DNA from: Verrucomicrobia bacterium UBA1183 | GTDB lineage: Bacteria > Verrucomicrobiota > Verrucomicrobiia > Opitutales > UBA9783 | Length of the DNA: 15,177 bases | Assembly: GCA_002309885.1 (NCBI GenBank) | Contig: DBYP01000003.1 | Coordinates: 1-15,177, forward strand | Reading direction: 5' to 3' | Shown here: in pieces, positions 13,890 to 15,177 of the stretch | Numbering within the stretch: position 1 is the first letter of the stretch | Layout of the letters: every line of letters starts with the position of its first letter | Position numbers and translations under genes: made by a program | The notes under the pieces: generated by a model | Seen by the model: only the letters and a program-made list of their open reading frames with translations | Told to the model about the DNA's origin: nothing | Database searches by the model: none

Positions 13890-14081
13890 ATGAAGTACAC
13901 ACTTTTGGATGAGGCAGCAAAGGTTGTTCCGAATCCGGACATTCTCGTTAATTTGGTTTCTAAAAGAGTTAAGCAGTTGCGCAATGGTGCGGAACCCTTG
14001 GTTCAATCTTTAGAAAAACTTAGTTTGGAAGATATCGCATTGCGTGAGGTGATTGAAGGTAAAATCGCCGCGGATATTTAA
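13890..14081 (+). CDS. rpoZ: RNA polymerase omega subunit
   Basis: A 63-residue omega subunit, which assists assembly and stability of the beta' subunit of RNA polymerase. The core pattern is present: ILVNLVSKRVKQLRNGAEPLV (about 18-38) corresponds to the LVxxAsxRaxQlxxGxxPLV helix, and LEDIALREVIEGKI (46-59) to the closing T-x-IALREIxEGxI. It is shorter than the E. coli protein but well within bacterial range. The ATG follows a run of seven A with no Shine-Dalgarno. It heads rpoZ-smpB-trmL, with smpB five bases downstream. Confidence 0.9.
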   Translation: MKYTLLDEAAKVVPNPDILVNLVSKRVKQLRNGAEPLVQSLEKLSLEDIALREVIEGKIAADI

Positions 14082-14086
14082 TTTCT

Positions 14087-14560
14087 GTGAATTCATCACA
14101 AGATAAATCGACGAAGACAATTTTTAACCGAAAGTTGTCTCATGATTTTTTTATAGGGAAGAAATTCGAAGCGGGAATTGTTCTTTGTGGAACCGAGATT
14201 AAGTCGGTAAGGCAAGGTAATGTAACGCTGTCCGAATCTTTCGTTCGTTTGGATCGTAATGGTCGTCCGGTTTGGATGAACGCTTATATCAGCGATTACA
14301 AATTTGGAAATACCGCCAATCATGAACCTTCCCGTTCGCGATTTCTGCTTCTAAGTAAAAAGGAAATCAATGAATTGCGAGGCGCTTTGGAACGCAAAGG
14401 CGAGAGTATTTTCCCGGTACAACTTTATTTCAAAAATGGTTTGGCAAAGCTAGAAATCGCAATCTGTAAGGCGAAAAAACTCTTTGATAAGCGTCGCGAT
14501 TTGAAAGAAAAAGCCGAAAAACGGGATGTCGAGCGCAACTTTCGGCAACGATTATCATGA
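14087..14560 (+). CDS. smpB: SsrA-binding protein SmpB
   Basis: SmpB binds tmRNA and guides it to stalled ribosomes for trans-translation. The 157 residues match the family. FNRKLSHDFFIGKKFEAGIVLCGTEIKSVRQGNVTLSESFV (13-53) is the conserved beta-barrel start. NAYISDYKFGNTANHEPSRSRFLLLSKKEI carries the RxRKLLL-like tmRNA-binding region. The tail GLAKLEIAICKAKKLFDKRRDLKEKAEKRD is the family's basic C-terminal helix. It must use the GTG at 14087, as no in-frame ATG lies before the conserved core. The gap to rpoZ is five bases, and its stop codon overlaps trmL by ATGA. The tmRNA gene is not in the window. Confidence 0.97.
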   Translation: MNSSQDKSTKTIFNRKLSHDFFIGKKFEAGIVLCGTEIKSVRQGNVTLSESFVRLDRNGRPVWMNAYISDYKFGNTANHEPSRSRFLLLSKKEINELRGALERKGESIFPVQLYFKNGLAKLEIAICKAKKLFDKRRDLKEKAEKRDVERNFRQRLS

Positions 14561-15012
14561 TTCACATCATTTTGTTTAGACCCGAAATTCCTCAGAATAC
14601 AGGCAATATCGGTCGTTTGTGCACCTGTACCTATACGCGACTCCATTTAATCCACCCGTTAGGATTTTCACTGTCCGAGCGCTACATTAGACGCAGTGGC
14701 ATGGATTATTGGAAATATTTAGATTTACGAGAATATGCCAATTGGGAAGAATTCTGGCAATCTGAAGAGCGCCCGCAGCGTATTTGGTTGCTGACAACCC
14801 ATGCAAATCGGCTCTATACCGATGTCAAATTTAAAGATGGCGATGGACTGCTGTTTGGCAGCGAAGGTGCGGGGTGTGCAGATTTCGTCCATGAAGCTTT
14901 AAAAGAAACACGCATTACCATACCCATGCCGAATAAGGATGCCCGATCTTTGAATCTGGCAACCAGCGCCGGCATTGTACGTTATGAAGTTCTCCGTCAG
15001 TGCGGAGTGTAA
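14557..15012 (+). CDS. trmL: tRNA (cytidine(34)-2'-O)-methyltransferase
   Basis: A 151-residue SPOUT-class methyltransferase of the TrmL (YibK) type, which 2'-O-methylates the wobble nucleotide of certain tRNAs using S-adenosylmethionine. FRPEIPQNTGNIGRLC (7-22) is the first conserved motif (xPxIPxNTGxxxRLC), followed by LHLIHPLGF. LLFGSEGAGC (about 98-107) and the trefoil-knot motif IPMPNKDARSLNLATSAGIVRYE (121-143) complete the set. The length is that of the minimal YibK form without an extra RNA-binding domain. It starts inside the smpB stop codon (ATGA). A repeat-type hairpin lies eight bases after its stop codon. Confidence 0.95.
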   Translation: MIHIILFRPEIPQNTGNIGRLCTCTYTRLHLIHPLGFSLSERYIRRSGMDYWKYLDLREYANWEEFWQSEERPQRIWLLTTHANRLYTDVKFKDGDGLLFGSEGAGCADFVHEALKETRITIPMPNKDARSLNLATSAGIVRYEVLRQCGV

Positions 15013-15019
15013 TAATTTA

Positions 15020-15049
15020 TAAGGGAACTTTTTGAAAAAAGTTCCCTTA
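15020..15049 (+). terminator. trmL 3' hairpin (end of repeat copy D)
   Basis: TAAGGGAACTTTTT and AAAAAGTTCCCTTA form a long stem with a very short loop, starting 7 bp after the trmL stop codon. The A/T-rich upper stem supplies Ts on either strand, as expected of a two-way terminator. Unlike copies A-C, no G is bulged from the stem. Confidence 0.6.
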
Positions 15050-15150
15050 AACCTTCAAAAATTTTCCTTATTTTGCAACCATGACTGGGATGTGTCTACA
15101 TAAGCTAAAAATATTACATTTTTGAAGGATTTTTTGTAAAAAAATCCCTC
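15020..15150 (-). repeat. Intergenic repeat, copy D (inverted, rearranged)
   Basis: Read on the minus strand it has the family's end (GGTTTAAGGGAAC...TTCCCTTA), half of the central palindrome (TTGCAAAATA) and the CCCAGTCAT motif seen in copy C. The other palindrome arm is missing. Its far end is marked by a hairpin GGATTTTTT (15127-15135) with AAAAAATCC (15139-15147). The last 27 bp of the window again contain AAACTCCCTTAAAACTT, so a further unit may start beyond the edge. Confidence 0.7.
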
Positions 15151-15177
15151 AAACTCCCTTAAAACTTTTCTTATTTT

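Overview
The window reads as ordinary bacterial chromosome with moderately AT-rich DNA, short gaps and compact operons. No plasmid, phage or transposase gene is visible, and I see no rRNA, tRNA or CRISPR array. The phylum cannot be proved from sequence alone. A plant/cyanobacterial-like GlgC, weak or absent Shine-Dalgarno sequences, an isolated pseudopilin, and the clusters rpmH-rnpA-yidD-yidC and rpoZ-smpB would fit a member of the Verrucomicrobiota (Opitutales/Puniceicoccales-like), possibly host-associated. That assignment is inference.

Layout. Positions 1-322 hold no gene I can support. Positions 323-2955 (minus) are glmS followed by a NIF3-family gene. A 47-bp divergent gap leads to glgC (plus), which ends at a hairpin facing a small secreted protein of unknown function (minus) and a sugar-phosphate nucleotidyltransferase-like gene (minus). 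Positions 5952-9794 (plus) are one tight operon: rpmH, rnpA, yidD, yidC, a YebC-family gene and a very divergent RluA-type pseudouridine synthase. Positions 9795-10161 hold two direct copies of an intergenic repeat around a nested palindrome. Positions 10162-11429 (minus) are rsmG, preceded by and overlapping an XRE-type regulator with a degenerate S24-like C-terminus. Positions 11430-12030 are regulatory: two dyads upstream of the regulator, a probable small RNA ending in a strong intrinsic terminator, and a third repeat copy. At 12031-12874 a signal-peptide ORF and a HELNH-containing body lie in different frames, joined if one T is lost from a T6 run. A lone type IV pilin-like gene (minus) follows, then an HU gene, then rpoZ-smpB-trmL (plus), with an inverted repeat copy at the right edge.

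How the genes work together. Most of the window is housekeeping. It covers amino-sugar and glycogen precursors (glmS, glgC), ribosome and tRNA processing (rpmH, rnpA, rsmG, trmL, RluA-like), membrane protein insertion (yidD, yidC), translation quality control (smpB, YebC) and transcription/nucleoid (rpoZ, HU). The accessory interest is concentrated at 9795-12874: a repeat family that places hairpins at gene ends, an uncharacterised regulator with its own dyads beside a probable small RNA, and a frame-broken secreted HExxH protein.
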